This document shows positions 15,880-25,412 of a stretch of DNA of 64,000 bases, one piece after another (within the stretch, counting starts at the first letter, position 1; each line of letters begins with the position of its first letter). The stretch is from Leifsonia sp. C5G2 (GTDB lineage: Bacteria; Actinomycetota; Actinomycetes; Actinomycetales; Microbacteriaceae): assembly GCF_013359685.1 (NCBI RefSeq), contig NZ_JABFMV010000016.1:1-64000 (forward strand), read 5' to 3'. The notes under the pieces are model-generated. The model saw only the letters and a program-made list of their open reading frames with translations, had not been told where the DNA came from and searched no databases. Both the position numbers and the translations under genes were made by a program.

Positions 15880-17013
15880 ATGAGACTTTTCGACGGGCGG
15901 GACACCGTCTCGTTCGAGCGCGCCGGCGATCGCGTGACGGTACTCCTGACCGGGGCTCAGATCCGGGCGGCCTCGGTCGACATCGTGCGACAGCACGTCA
16001 CGTTGCTCGACGAGTGCCCCGAGGAGTACCAGGCTGCGATCGCGTACACCGTTCCGGCCGGCGCGCGGACCGTGCGTGAGGCGGCGGCGGAGGCGAAGAC
16101 GCGGTTGGCGAAGCTGCAGGCGGCCCAGAGGCTCGCCGCGCTGCGCACGTCCCCGGGCGCTTTCGCCGTGCCGTTCCTGCACCCGGAGAACGTCGTGCTG
16201 ACCGGGGCGGGCGCTGTGCCTGTCCACTCGGGGCTCATCGGGATCCTGACCCCGACGGCCCTCGACAGCGAGCTCTTCCTGCGCGGCTACAAGGCGCTCG
16301 TGCTCAGCATCCTCCATGCCCGGCTCCCGTTCGAGAAGCTGCTGGACGGATCCTCGATGTTGCGCGACCCGTTCAGCGAGCGGATCGCTGCGTGTACGAC
16401 TGTCGACGAGGTGGCCGCGCTTGTCGATATCGAGGCGGAGGCCGAAGCGCGGGAGTCGGAGAGCCGCACCCTGACCCTCCCGCGCCTGCGGCACCGGCTG
16501 ACGACCGTGCTGGGGGCGACCGCCGCGATCGCGTCCCTCGTGCTCGGCTGGTTCACTTGGTCGTCGTACGCCGTCGCGCTCCCGAAGCAGGAGGCGATCA
16601 TCGCCGCCCAGTCCAGCTTCGTGATCGGGGACTACGGCCAGGCGCTGACCGATCTGAGGGACTACTCATCCGTCGATCTCCCGAAGTCCGCGCGCTACGT
16701 GCTCGCGGTGAGCTCCGTGAAGCTCGCGGATCTGTCGTCCGCCCAGAAGGACGCTGTGCTCAACAACATCTCGACCAAGACCGACGACAACACGCTCGAC
16801 TACTGGATCTCCCTGGAGAGAGGGGACCTCGAGCGGGCGCTGAACCTCGCTCAGAACGTCGGCGACGACCAGCTGACCCTCGTCGCCTACACGGACCTGT
16901 TCCAGGCGACGAAGCTCAACACCGCGATGGCCGGTGCGGAGAAGCAGAAGCGCCTGGAGGAGTACTCCAAGAAGATCGAGGAACTGAGCGCACGACTGGG
17001 CGGTGAGGAGTGA
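15880..17013 (+). CDS. essB: type VII secretion protein EssB-like
   Basis: A 377-residue bitopic membrane protein with the EssB/YukC layout: a cytoplasmic N-terminal pseudokinase-like domain (about 1-200, with HPENVVLTGAGAVPVHSGLIG), one membrane helix near residues 208-232 (LTTVLGATAAIASLVLGWF), and an outer helical region ending in a charged coiled coil. EssB is a core membrane component that binds EssC. ATG 15880 has GGGGAG seven bases upstream and is preferred to a GTG at 15865. Its stop overlaps the essC start (GTGA), so the two are translationally coupled. Confidence 0.83.
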   Translation: MRLFDGRDTVSFERAGDRVTVLLTGAQIRAASVDIVRQHVTLLDECPEEYQAAIAYTVPAGARTVREAAAEAKTRLAKLQAAQRLAALRTSPGAFAVPFLHPENVVLTGAGAVPVHSGLIGILTPTALDSELFLRGYKALVLSILHARLPFEKLLDGSSMLRDPFSERIAACTTVDEVAALVDIEAEAEARESESRTLTLPRLRHRLTTVLGATAAIASLVLGWFTWSSYAVALPKQEAIIAAQSSFVIGDYGQALTDLRDYSSVDLPKSARYVLAVSSVKLADLSSAQKDAVLNNISTKTDDNTLDYWISLERGDLERALNLAQNVGDDQLTLVAYTDLFQATKLNTAMAGAEKQKRLEEYSKKIEELSARLGGEE

Positions 17014-20000
17014 CCGGCGCCGGGCCCGCGGCGTTCGGCGAGGAGAGGACGGACGATAGGCCGGTCGGTCTGGTCGACGACCGGCTGGACTCGGCGGACG
17101 TCCTCTTCAGCGTCTACGTCCTCGACGAGGAGCTCACCCGGATCTCGTTGACCTCGCGCCACCCCTCCACGATCTGCGGTGAGCTGACCATCGGCGCGAT
17201 CGGGGACCGGGTGTTCGTCAACGGCGGTGCCGTACCGGCGGGCGTCGTCGAGGTCGACGGTCATCGGCTCCTGGTGGTGGACGCGGCCCGCGCCGAGACA
17301 GCCCACATCGTCCTCGACCGCGGCGCCTCCTTCATGATCGGCGACGCCGAGACCGCAGGAGCCCGCACGAAGGCCTCAGGCACCGTCGTGATCCACGGCG
17401 ACGAGCTCACGCTGGTGCCCGCCGACGATCTCATGTACCTCAACGTTCGGCGCGTCCCGGCGGGAGGCGCGGTCCACGACGCCGGAATCGGCGACGCCGT
17501 CCTCACGACGGCGTACCTGCTCGAGAAGCGGGCGGACCAGTGGCGCCTGACCTCGTTCGCGGACGGAGTGGAGATCCTTCCGGCCTCCGTCCTGCATCAG
17601 GAGCCGACGGCCGAGTTCCCGCCCGACTTCCCCGACTACCGGCGCAGCCCCCGCATCACGGTCGAGCCGCCGTCGGATACCGTGCGCATCCAGAAGATCG
17701 AGCCGCCGGAGAAACCGGACAAGAACAGCATCCTCAAGGCGCTCCTGCCTCCGCTCGGAATGGTCGCCGTGGGTGTCGTGACCAGCGTGGTCTCCGGACG
17801 CAACCCGCTGTTGATGATGGGCATGGGGATACTGAGCATCCTGACGGCGTCCTTCACCCTCTCGCAATTCCTCGGCGAGAGGCGCGAGCGACGGAAGCGA
17901 GACAGATCCCGTCGCGACGAGTACGAGCGCTATCTGCTGAACGTCGTCGCCTCGCTCTCCCGGCACGCGACGAGGGAGAAGGAGGTGCGCGAGTACGCGG
18001 CCCCCAGCCCCGCGGAACTCGTCGACATGGTGGACCGGTACGACCCGCGGATCTACGAGCGGTTGCCGCACAACAAGGATTTCCTTCAGGTCTCCCTCGG
18101 CGTGGGGGACACTCCCGCGACCGTGACCGTCACGGCGGAGGTGGACGAGCGCGACGACGACGAGGACGCCCGCCGGGTGACGACGCTGGCCGAGCGGTTC
18201 GCGATCCAGCGCAGCGCTCCTGTCCCCGTGAACCTCCGGGCCCAGACCGTCGGCTTGGTCGGGGCGGGCGACACCGTGGCCGCCGCCGCGCAGAACCTGA
18301 TGTTCCAGGCTGCCGTCTTCCACTCCTACCGGGAGGTGAATGCGATCGCCCTGGTCTCCGCGGAGTCGTACCGCACCGACTGGCGTCGGTGGCGCTTCCT
18401 CCCGCATTTCACGATGCAGGGACTCAACGTCCGCGGGCTCGTCCACGACGCACGGACCCGGGACATGGTTCTGAACAGCTTCACGCAGATCCTGGCCCAG
18501 CGCAGGCAGGCCCTCCGTCAAGCCGGTCGCGAGAAGCCTGCCTTCTTCCCGCACTACGTGTTCGCCGTGCTGGACGGTTCCCATCTGTCCGGACACGGGA
18601 TCAACGAGTACCTGGCAGAAGACCTCACCGAGCTCGGTACGACCGTGATCTGGTGCACCGAGGACCGGAAACTGCTGCCCGAGACGGTCACCGCCCTCGT
18701 CGACTACGCCAACAGGAGCGCTGGGACGCTGGTCAACGACGAGAGTGCGTACGTGGGCAGGGAGTTCATCCCCTACCAGACCCCGCAGGGCCTGGAGCGC
18801 GCACTGCGACGGCTCGCCAACCTCCGTCACGTGGAGGTGCAGAAGAACGCCGTGCCGGCTTCCGTGACGTTCCTCGAGCTGTACGGCGTCACCCACGTCG
18901 ACGACCTGGGAGTCGCCGGCCGATGGGCATCGGCGGACACGTCCAAGACACTCGCCGTCCCGCTCGGCCTCCGGGGCAAGGACGACGTGGTCGAGCTCAA
19001 CCTGCACGAGCGCGCACACGGCCCCCACGGCTTGGTGGCCGGGACGACGGGTTCGGGCAAGTCCGAGATCGTCCAGTCCTTCCTGCTCTCCCTGGCGGTC
19101 AACTTCGCTCCGGAGGACGTCGGCTTTTTGCCGATCGACTTCAAGGGCGGCGGTATGGCCAACATGCTCGCCGACCTCCCCCACCTCCTCGGCTCGATCA
19201 CGAACCTCGACGGCGCGGCCTCAGCCAGAGCTCTCGCGTCCATTCGCGCAGAGCTCCAGAAGCGCCAGCGGCTGTTCGCCCGGTTCGGGGTGAACCACAT
19301 CAACGGTTACACCCGGCTCTACAAGCAGGGGAAGACCGGAGGACCCCATGCGGGAGGACGCGAGTATCCGTCGAAGCCGCTCCCGCATCTGTTCCTGGTG
19401 TCGGACGAGTTCGCGGAGCTGAAAGCGAATCAGCCGGACTTCATGGACGAACTGGTCTCGACGGCACGGATCGGCCGGTCGCTGGGCGTGCACCTCATCC
19501 TGGCCACGCAGAAGCCGAGCGGCGTGGTGAACGACCAGATCTGGTCGAACAGCCGTTTCAAACTCGCCCTGAAGGTCGCCGATGCCTCCGACTCGAACGA
19601 GATCATCAAGACTCCTGACGCGGCGAGCATCGTCGAGCCGGGCCGGGCGTATCTCCAGGTGGGCAACAACGAGATCTATGAGCTCTTCCAATCGGCATGG
19701 TCGGGTGCGGCATACGAGCCGGACAGGACGCACGTCGAGACCGTGGACGAACGCATCTACCTCATCAACGGATTCGGGCAATACGACCTGTGGACGCAGG
19801 ACCTCTCCGGGGACGAGGACGCCGAGGAATCCCGCGCAGAGACGGCGACCGAGCTGAGCGCGGTGGTCGCCCACATCGCCGACATCGCCCGAGACGCCGG
19901 CTCGGTGCTCCCCGACAAGCCATGGCTGCCGCCGCTTGAGAGCAGGATCGTCACCCCGCCCGTCGACGATGGTCCCGGAATCCCGCTCGGGCTGCTCGAC

Positions 20001-21488
20001 ATCCCGAGCCGGCAGGCGCAGGAGGTATACCGCTTCAGCCTCGAGGACTCCGGTCACACCGCTGTCTTCGGCAGCCCCGGGTACGGGGCCTCCACCCTGC
20101 TGCAGACCCTGGTGCTGAACCTCGCCCGGCAGCAGACGCCGGAACGGCTGCAGGTCCTGCTTCTCGACTTCGGAAACAACGGACTGCTCCCACTCGCGCC
20201 GCTCCCGCAGGTGGCAGACATCGTGACGCTCGAAGAGGAGGAGAAGCTCCAGAAGGCCATGGAGCGACTCGGGTCCGAACTCGCCGACCGGAAGCGCCGG
20301 CTCCGTGCCGCCGGCGTCGCCACCCTGGCTCAGTACCGGGTGAAGACGGGGGAGTCGCTGCCGATCGCGCTCACCGTCCTCGACGGCTACGACGCCATCG
20401 CGCAGGACAAGCGCAAGGAGGCGATCGATACCCAGCTCATCCAGGTGCTGCGCGAGGGCGCCGCCCTCGGGGTCTACCTGGTCTTGACCGCGAACCGGGC
20501 CAACTCGATCCGGATGAACATGAGCAGCAACATCCCGAACACGATCGGCCTCTATCTGAACGACGAGGCAGATGTCGCGAGCCTCTTCGGCCGCGACCGG
20601 GTGATGCAGAGCGAGGTCCTCGGTCGCGGGCAGCTCCAGCTCGACGCGCCGACCGCGATCCAGTTCTTCCTGCCGTGCCACGGCGACGACGATGCGACGG
20701 TCCTCGACAACCTCGAGAAGGAGGTCGCTGCGATGGCAGGGGCCTGGACGGGTGCGCGCCCGGAGCCGATCCCGATGGTGCCGCAGGAGCTCACGATGGA
20801 GGTCTTCGGCGATCGCCTGGAGCAGAAGGCGGCGCGCGACCGGCTTTTCCTGGGGCTGAACAAGAGGACCGCCGAGCCCGAGAGCTTCGAGCTCTTCACC
20901 GGCAAGAGCCTGGCGATCTTCCCCGGGACGGCGAAACAGGCAGCGGCGACGTATCCGTTCGTGCTCGAGAGTCTCGCCGGTGCGATCGCCGCCGAGGAAC
21001 TGGTGGTCATCGATGCTCATGACGCGCTGAAGCCGCACTTCGCAGCCACGGAATGCCTTTACCTGGGCAAGGTCTCGCTGAGACTTCACGCGGACGCGCT
21101 GAAGAAGGCGCTCACGGACCTGGTGGAGCATGGCACGCAGGTACGGCGGTGCATCGTCATCAACGGTATGACCGATGTCTTCGACAAGCTCATGCTCTCC
21201 AATGAACAGGTCGCGGAGTTGCTGGGCGTCGGCGGCGCCGACGCCCAGCTGATCCTTCTGGACCAGGTCTCGAAGGTGAATGGCAACTTCACCTTGATCG
21301 GACCGCTGAAGGAGAACGTGGACCAGATCCTCTTCGGGGGCGACCTGTCGGCGCAACGCTTCGTCGACAATCTGCCTCTCGCCGTGCGGAGGCAGACGCC
21401 CGGCAAGAACGTGCTGCATTCGCTCACGGACGACGAGCTCTGCGAGGTCGTCACCCCCACTGTTCAGCCGAGCGAGGAACGACGATGA
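17010..21488 (+). CDS. essC: type VII secretion FtsK/SpoIIIE ATPase EssC
   Basis: A 1,492-residue motor ATPase of T7SSb. The N-terminal 200 residues form the two FHA-like domains expected for EssC. Two membrane helices follow at about 247-290. The first ATPase domain has Walker A GTTGSGKS (678-685) and Walker B VSDEF (Asp799, Glu800), with the FtsK segments PIDFKGGGMAN and ARIGRSLGVHLILATQKP. The second domain has GSPGYGAST (1021-1029), where the Walker lysine is alanine, and the third (near 1306, FPGTAKQAA) has no P-loop. Only the first domain should hydrolyse ATP by the usual mechanism. GTG start overlaps the essB stop; the next gene overlaps its stop. Confidence 0.95.
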   Translation: MTGAGPAAFGEERTDDRPVGLVDDRLDSADVLFSVYVLDEELTRISLTSRHPSTICGELTIGAIGDRVFVNGGAVPAGVVEVDGHRLLVVDAARAETAHIVLDRGASFMIGDAETAGARTKASGTVVIHGDELTLVPADDLMYLNVRRVPAGGAVHDAGIGDAVLTTAYLLEKRADQWRLTSFADGVEILPASVLHQEPTAEFPPDFPDYRRSPRITVEPPSDTVRIQKIEPPEKPDKNSILKALLPPLGMVAVGVVTSVVSGRNPLLMMGMGILSILTASFTLSQFLGERRERRKRDRSRRDEYERYLLNVVASLSRHATREKEVREYAAPSPAELVDMVDRYDPRIYERLPHNKDFLQVSLGVGDTPATVTVTAEVDERDDDEDARRVTTLAERFAIQRSAPVPVNLRAQTVGLVGAGDTVAAAAQNLMFQAAVFHSYREVNAIALVSAESYRTDWRRWRFLPHFTMQGLNVRGLVHDARTRDMVLNSFTQILAQRRQALRQAGREKPAFFPHYVFAVLDGSHLSGHGINEYLAEDLTELGTTVIWCTEDRKLLPETVTALVDYANRSAGTLVNDESAYVGREFIPYQTPQGLERALRRLANLRHVEVQKNAVPASVTFLELYGVTHVDDLGVAGRWASADTSKTLAVPLGLRGKDDVVELNLHERAHGPHGLVAGTTGSGKSEIVQSFLLSLAVNFAPEDVGFLPIDFKGGGMANMLADLPHLLGSITNLDGAASARALASIRAELQKRQRLFARFGVNHINGYTRLYKQGKTGGPHAGGREYPSKPLPHLFLVSDEFAELKANQPDFMDELVSTARIGRSLGVHLILATQKPSGVVNDQIWSNSRFKLALKVADASDSNEIIKTPDAASIVEPGRAYLQVGNNEIYELFQSAWSGAAYEPDRTHVETVDERIYLINGFGQYDLWTQDLSGDEDAEESRAETATELSAVVAHIADIARDAGSVLPDKPWLPPLESRIVTPPVDDGPGIPLGLLDIPSRQAQEVYRFSLEDSGHTAVFGSPGYGASTLLQTLVLNLARQQTPERLQVLLLDFGNNGLLPLAPLPQVADIVTLEEEEKLQKAMERLGSELADRKRRLRAAGVATLAQYRVKTGESLPIALTVLDGYDAIAQDKRKEAIDTQLIQVLREGAALGVYLVLTANRANSIRMNMSSNIPNTIGLYLNDEADVASLFGRDRVMQSEVLGRGQLQLDAPTAIQFFLPCHGDDDATVLDNLEKEVAAMAGAWTGARPEPIPMVPQELTMEVFGDRLEQKAARDRLFLGLNKRTAEPESFELFTGKSLAIFPGTAKQAAATYPFVLESLAGAIAAEELVVIDAHDALKPHFAATECLYLGKVSLRLHADALKKALTDLVEHGTQVRRCIVINGMTDVFDKLMLSNEQVAELLGVGGADAQLILLDQVSKVNGNFTLIGPLKENVDQILFGGDLSAQRFVDNLPLAVRRQTPGKNVLHSLTDDELCEVVTPTVQPSEERR

Positions 21489-21946
21489 CCCTCGAACTCA
21501 CGGACGACCTTCTCGGCCTCGGCTCGGTCGTGCGGTTGGAGAGCGAGAGCGCGTCCGGCTTGTTCGTCGTCCTTGCGCGCGGGGCGTTCCGGCCGGATAT
21601 GGAAGGCACCGAGGTGGTGCCGCGCTACCTGGTGGGCGCACACCCCTACGGCGAGGCGCCGGATCGCGAGACGTTCCCGATCCTCGCGACGGAAGTCCGA
21701 TCCGTGGTGCATCACGGGTACACGGATGCGGCCGACACGGAATTCATCGAAGACCTCCTCGACCAGATGGAGAACGGGCGGCGAAAAGGGACCTCCGCGG
21801 AGCATTTCACGGGGGCTCTCACGGTCATCCCCGATGCACAACCGACGATCGAGGAGAGTGCGGACTCCGAGCGCGCCCGCGCCGACCCGTTCTTTCTCCT
21901 CCGCGGGCTCATCCAGCAGGAAGAGCCAGGTCGGGGCCGACCGTAG
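21485..21946 (+). CDS. DUF4176 domain protein, T7SS-associated
   Basis: A 153-residue cytoplasmic protein. The first 95 residues follow the DUF4176 pattern: LGSVVRLESESASGLFVVLAR, then LVGAHPYGEAPD and VRSVVHHGYTDAADTEFIEDLL. DUF4176 proteins are small proteins commonly encoded near T7SSb genes and toxins in Firmicutes; their job is not settled. It overlaps essC by four bases (ATGA), which ties it to the secretion operon. The last 55 residues are acidic and unconserved in appearance. Confidence 0.75.
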   Translation: MTLELTDDLLGLGSVVRLESESASGLFVVLARGAFRPDMEGTEVVPRYLVGAHPYGEAPDRETFPILATEVRSVVHHGYTDAADTEFIEDLLDQMENGRRKGTSAEHFTGALTVIPDAQPTIEESADSERARADPFFLLRGLIQQEEPGRGRP

Positions 21947-22008
21947 TCCGGCCGGTCATCCTCGCGGAGGAACGGATACGGGGGTCGAGAACCGAAGACC
22001 CGCCGCCC

Positions 22009-22482
22009 TCACTTCGCGTCGTGCAGTGCCAGCGTGAACCGCCCGTCGTCCGACGGCTCCACCCCGGCGGCGCGGGCGAACGCGTCGAAGGCGCGGGCCG
22101 CGGCCTCCCGGTCGTCGTCCGGCATGGCGGCGATGACGGCGGCGATCGCGTCGCGGCGGTGGCCGATGACGCGTTCGACGAGGCGTTCGCCCTCCGGGGT
22201 GAGGGTGAGGCGCACGTAGCGGCGGTCGTCGGGGTTCGATTGGCGCTCGATCAGGCCGGCGCGCACCAGCTTCTCGGCGGCACGGGTCGCGTTCGAGGCG
22301 TGCACGCCGAGCTCGGTGGCGATGTCGCCCGGGTTCTGCGGGCCGCGCGTCGCGATGCGGACCAGGATGCGCAGCTGCGGCGAGGTGACGATGTGGTCGA
22401 CCTCCATCACCGACCTCGCGGCCACCCGCATCAGTACGTCCGCGGCCCGGAGGGCCGCCTCAACGGGTTCGTCGTCGCTCAC
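22009..22482 (-). CDS. MarR family transcriptional regulator
   Basis: A 157-residue winged-helix regulator. The DNA-binding part is GDIATELGVHASNATRAAEKLVRAG with the wing motif SNPDDRRYVRLTLTPEGE. The GTG start follows an AGAAAGGAG site. It is divergent from the succinate-semialdehyde dehydrogenase gene, with a palindrome in between, so control of that gene or of itself is likely. The ligand is unknown. Confidence 0.88.
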   Translation of the reverse strand: MSDDEPVEAALRAADVLMRVAARSVMEVDHIVTSPQLRILVRIATRGPQNPGDIATELGVHASNATRAAEKLVRAGLIERQSNPDDRRYVRLTLTPEGERLVERVIGHRRDAIAAVIAAMPDDDREAAARAFDAFARAAGVEPSDDGRFTLALHDAK

Positions 22483-22510
22483 GGCTCCTTTCTACCGTGA
22501 ACCCACCCCA

Positions 22511-22524
22511 TTGCGGGTGCGCAA
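22511..22524. promoter_or_regulatory. palindrome, candidate MarR operator
   Basis: TTGCG-GGTG-CGCAA, arms of 5 bp, 29 bp before the MarR start and in the divergent gap with the dehydrogenase gene. Size and place fit a MarR-type site; no binding data can be inferred. Confidence 0.45.
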
Positions 22525-22656
22525 CGCTTGCGAGCCCGCCTGTACGCTGTGTCCACCCCGTCCCGGACCCGTAGACGACGTGTCGAGACGCGGCAGGGCC
22601 TGACCTCGTATTCTCGAACCTGGGCCAGTCCCGTTTCAGCGAAGAAGAGGAGCGAC

Positions 22657-24030
22657 ATGAGCTACGCCGTGACCAACCCCGCCACAGGCGAGACGGTCAA
22701 GACCTTCGACACCATCAGCGACGCCGACCTGCAGGCCGCGATCGCTGCGGCCGACCACGCGTTCCGCACGTGGTCGCGGTCCACGTCCGTGCAGGAGCGC
22801 GCGGCCCTCGTCCGCCGCGTCGGCGAACTGCACGTGGAGCGGCGGCAGCAGCTGGCCGACATCATCGTGCTCGAGATGGGCAAGCCGGTCGAGCAGGCCC
22901 TCGGCGAGGTGGACTTCGCCGGAGCCATCTACGAGTACTACGCGGACCACGCGGACGAGTTCCTGAAGGACGAGCCGATCCGGCTGCTCGACGGCGACGG
23001 CTCGGCGGTCGTCCGCCGCTCGCCGCTCGGGGTGCTGCTCGGGATCATGCCGTGGAACTTCCCCTACTACCAGGTCGCCCGCTTCGCCGGACCGAACCTC
23101 GTCATCGGCAACACCATCCTGCTGAAGCACGCGGAGCAGTGCCCGGAGTCGGCGGCCGCCATCCAGCAGATCTTCCTCGACGCGGGCTTCCCGGAGGGCG
23201 CCTACGTCAACATCTACGCCAGCCACCCGCAGATCGAGACCGTGATCGCGGACCCGCGCGTGCAGGGCGTCTCGCTCACGGGCTCCGAGCGTGCCGGTGC
23301 AAAGGTCGCCGAGATCGCCGGCCGCAACCTCAAGAAGGTCGTGCTGGAGCTGGGCGGCTCCGACCCGTTCATCCTGCTCTCCACCGACGACCTGGATGAG
23401 GCGGTGCAGAACGCGGTGGACGCGCGCCTCGACAACAGCGGCCAGTCCTGCAACGCCGCCAAGCGGTTCGTCGTGATCGACGGCCTGTACGACTCCTTCC
23501 TCTCGAAGTTCACCGAGAAGCTGGCGGAGGTGGAGGCGTCCGACCCGACCAGCGAGGACTCCGCCCTCGGCCCGCTCTCGTCGCTGAAGGCGGCGGAGAA
23601 CCTCGACGAGCAAGTCAAGCGCGCGGTCGACAACGGCGCGACGCTGGTCCGCGGCGGCGGCCGCAACGGCGCGTTCTTCGAGACGACCGTTCTGACCGAC
23701 GTGACCTCGGAGAACCCGGCGTCGAAGGAGGAGTTCTTCGGGCCGGTCGCGCAGGTGTTCCGCGCGAAGGACGAGGACGACGCCGTGCGCATCGCCAACG
23801 ACACCCCGTTCGGCCTCGGCTCGTACCTCTACACGACCGACAAGGACCAGGCGGAGCGCGTGGCCGACAAGATCGAGGCCGGCATGGTCTTCGTGAACGT
23901 CGTGCTCGCCGACGGCGCGGAGCTGCCCTTCGGTGGCGTGAAGCGCTCCGGCTCGGGCCGTGAGCTCGGCCGCTTCGGCGCGGACGAGTTCGTCAACAAG
24001 AAGCTCATCCGCGTGGGGAGCGACTGGTAG
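22657..24030 (+). CDS. gabD: NAD(P)-dependent succinate-semialdehyde dehydrogenase
   Basis: A 457-residue aldehyde dehydrogenase. The general base Glu231 is in VVLELGGSDPF and the nucleophile Cys265 in NSGQSCNAAKRF. The short N-terminus (MSYAVTNPATGETVKTFD) and the segment PWNFPYYQVARF are typical of the actinobacterial enzyme that oxidises succinate semialdehyde to succinate in 4-aminobutyrate breakdown. ATG 22657 is preceded by GAAGAGGAG, whereas the upstream open frame has no family sequence. No GABA aminotransferase is nearby, so the physiological aldehyde is inferred from family only. Confidence 0.87.
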   Translation: MSYAVTNPATGETVKTFDTISDADLQAAIAAADHAFRTWSRSTSVQERAALVRRVGELHVERRQQLADIIVLEMGKPVEQALGEVDFAGAIYEYYADHADEFLKDEPIRLLDGDGSAVVRRSPLGVLLGIMPWNFPYYQVARFAGPNLVIGNTILLKHAEQCPESAAAIQQIFLDAGFPEGAYVNIYASHPQIETVIADPRVQGVSLTGSERAGAKVAEIAGRNLKKVVLELGGSDPFILLSTDDLDEAVQNAVDARLDNSGQSCNAAKRFVVIDGLYDSFLSKFTEKLAEVEASDPTSEDSALGPLSSLKAAENLDEQVKRAVDNGATLVRGGGRNGAFFETTVLTDVTSENPASKEEFFGPVAQVFRAKDEDDAVRIANDTPFGLGSYLYTTDKDQAERVADKIEAGMVFVNVVLADGAELPFGGVKRSGSGRELGRFGADEFVNKKLIRVGSDW

Positions 24031-24037
24031 GTCGCGT

Positions 24038-24096
24038 CGCGCAGAGACGAAGGAGTCCCCGGCCGGATCGGCCGGGGACTCCTTCGTCTCTGCGCG
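24038..24096. terminator. strong bidirectional terminator
   Basis: A perfect 27-bp inverted repeat (left arm starting CGCGCAGAGACGAAGGAG) with a 5-nt loop GGATC. It separates the convergent gabD and the membrane protein gene at 24109. Confidence 0.85.
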
Positions 24097-24108
24097 AGGC
24101 GGGTCGCC

Positions 24109-25245
24109 TCAGTTGAAGGTGACCACGACCTTGTCACCGTCGATCTTGATGTCGGCGCTGATGTAGCCGGCCGCGCCGGTCAGGTTCTCCGATGCGGGGT
24201 TGCCGCTGAAGTCGGTGCCGGTGATGACCGCGGAGAACTTACCGGGGCCGATCTTGAACTGGTAGTAGGAGTCGGCGTCGTCGATGGCCACCGTCGGCGA
24301 CTCGTCCACCTTCACGGCGACGGTCGACGAAGACACGGCCAGGTTGCTCGGGTAGCTGAGCTCGATCCCGCAGTCCTCGATGTCGTAGTACGACGTCTTG
24401 GTGGCGCACTCGGCGTAGTGCGCGTCTACCTGCTTCTGCACCTCGTCCAGGTACGCCTTCGACGGTGTCAGCTTCAGGTTCTTCAGCTGATAGGTGTCGG
24501 CGGCGACGGTCAACACGGGGGAGCCGTCCAGCTCGTAGAACTTATTGGGGGCCTGGATGGTGTAGACACCCGGGTACGCGATCGTCTCCGAGTCGGCGGA
24601 GGTGATGGAGTGCTCCGCCCCCGGCACCGAGTAGCCGGGGATGGTGGAGGACACGTAGGGCAGCTGGTACGTCAGGCCGCGGCTCACGTACCAACCCTTG
24701 TCGTCCTTGTCGAGCTCGATCGTCCCGCGGTAGGACTTGCCCGCGAGCTTGTAGGTCACGCTGACCTGGGTGAGGTCGGAGCTGCGGCTGCTGAGGGTGC
24801 GGGCGACGGTCGGGGCGGTGATCCGCTTGGCCTGGCCGAGGACCTTGTCCGTCAGCAGGAAGTCCTCGTCGCCGCCGTCGAGCCGCGCCAGCTTGTTGGC
24901 GGCGGAGGCGTTGCCCTTGGCGATGTCGTTCAGGTACTCCTGCGCGACCGACTTGGCGCCGGATCCCCCGAGCAGGTTCGCGAGCAGAACGATCGCCACG
25001 ATGACGACGGCCGCGAACGCCAGCGCTCCACCGATCACCCACCACACCCAGCGCGGGACCACGGGCTTCTTCTTCTCGGCCGGCGGCTGGCCGTACGCGC
25101 CGGGCTGCGGAGCGGCGTACGGGTTGGGCTGCGGTGCGGCCTGCTGCTGCGGCGGGACATCCGGCGCGACCGGCGCAGGCTCGGCGGCGGCGGGCGTCGC
25201 GCCCTCCGCCGGTCGCTCGTTCTCGGGCACAGTCGGGTCGCTCAC
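24109..25245 (-). CDS. membrane-anchored extracytoplasmic protein of unknown function
   Basis: A 378-residue protein with three parts: an unstructured Pro/Ala/Gln-rich N-terminus (1-62, with repeated PQPNPYAAPQPG-like units), one membrane helix (about 66-92, WVWWVIGGALAFAAVVIVAIVLLANLL), and a 285-residue outside part rich in Ser, Thr, Tyr and Asp. Two cysteines in the latter half (in AECATK and EDCGIE) may pair. The pattern is that of actinobacterial cell-envelope proteins with a cytoplasmic disordered tail; I do not recognise the family. GTG start follows GAGGGGG. Confidence 0.75.
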   Translation of the reverse strand: MSDPTVPENERPAEGATPAAAEPAPVAPDVPPQQQAAPQPNPYAAPQPGAYGQPPAEKKKPVVPRWVWWVIGGALAFAAVVIVAIVLLANLLGGSGAKSVAQEYLNDIAKGNASAANKLARLDGGDEDFLLTDKVLGQAKRITAPTVARTLSSRSSDLTQVSVTYKLAGKSYRGTIELDKDDKGWYVSRGLTYQLPYVSSTIPGYSVPGAEHSITSADSETIAYPGVYTIQAPNKFYELDGSPVLTVAADTYQLKNLKLTPSKAYLDEVQKQVDAHYAECATKTSYYDIEDCGIELSYPSNLAVSSSTVAVKVDESPTVAIDDADSYYQFKIGPGKFSAVITGTDFSGNPASENLTGAAGYISADIKIDGDKVVVTFN

Positions 25246-25412
25246 GATTCCCCCTCATCGACATGTACGGCTGGGCGTCCACCGAGAGGACGCGCGCCGC
25301 TAAGAGAACTCTCAGAGAATACCAGTAAACCCGTATGCTGCCCGCTGGCCCAGCGGCGAAGATCATCCGGTGGGACGATTCCGCCGGCCGTGTGCCGTGC
25401 TGGGATCGGAGG

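Noticed and set aside
13529-15883. Long open frame of 784 codons on the plus strand
   Set aside because: It is antisense to esaA, has no family features, and exists only because high GC suppresses stop codons.
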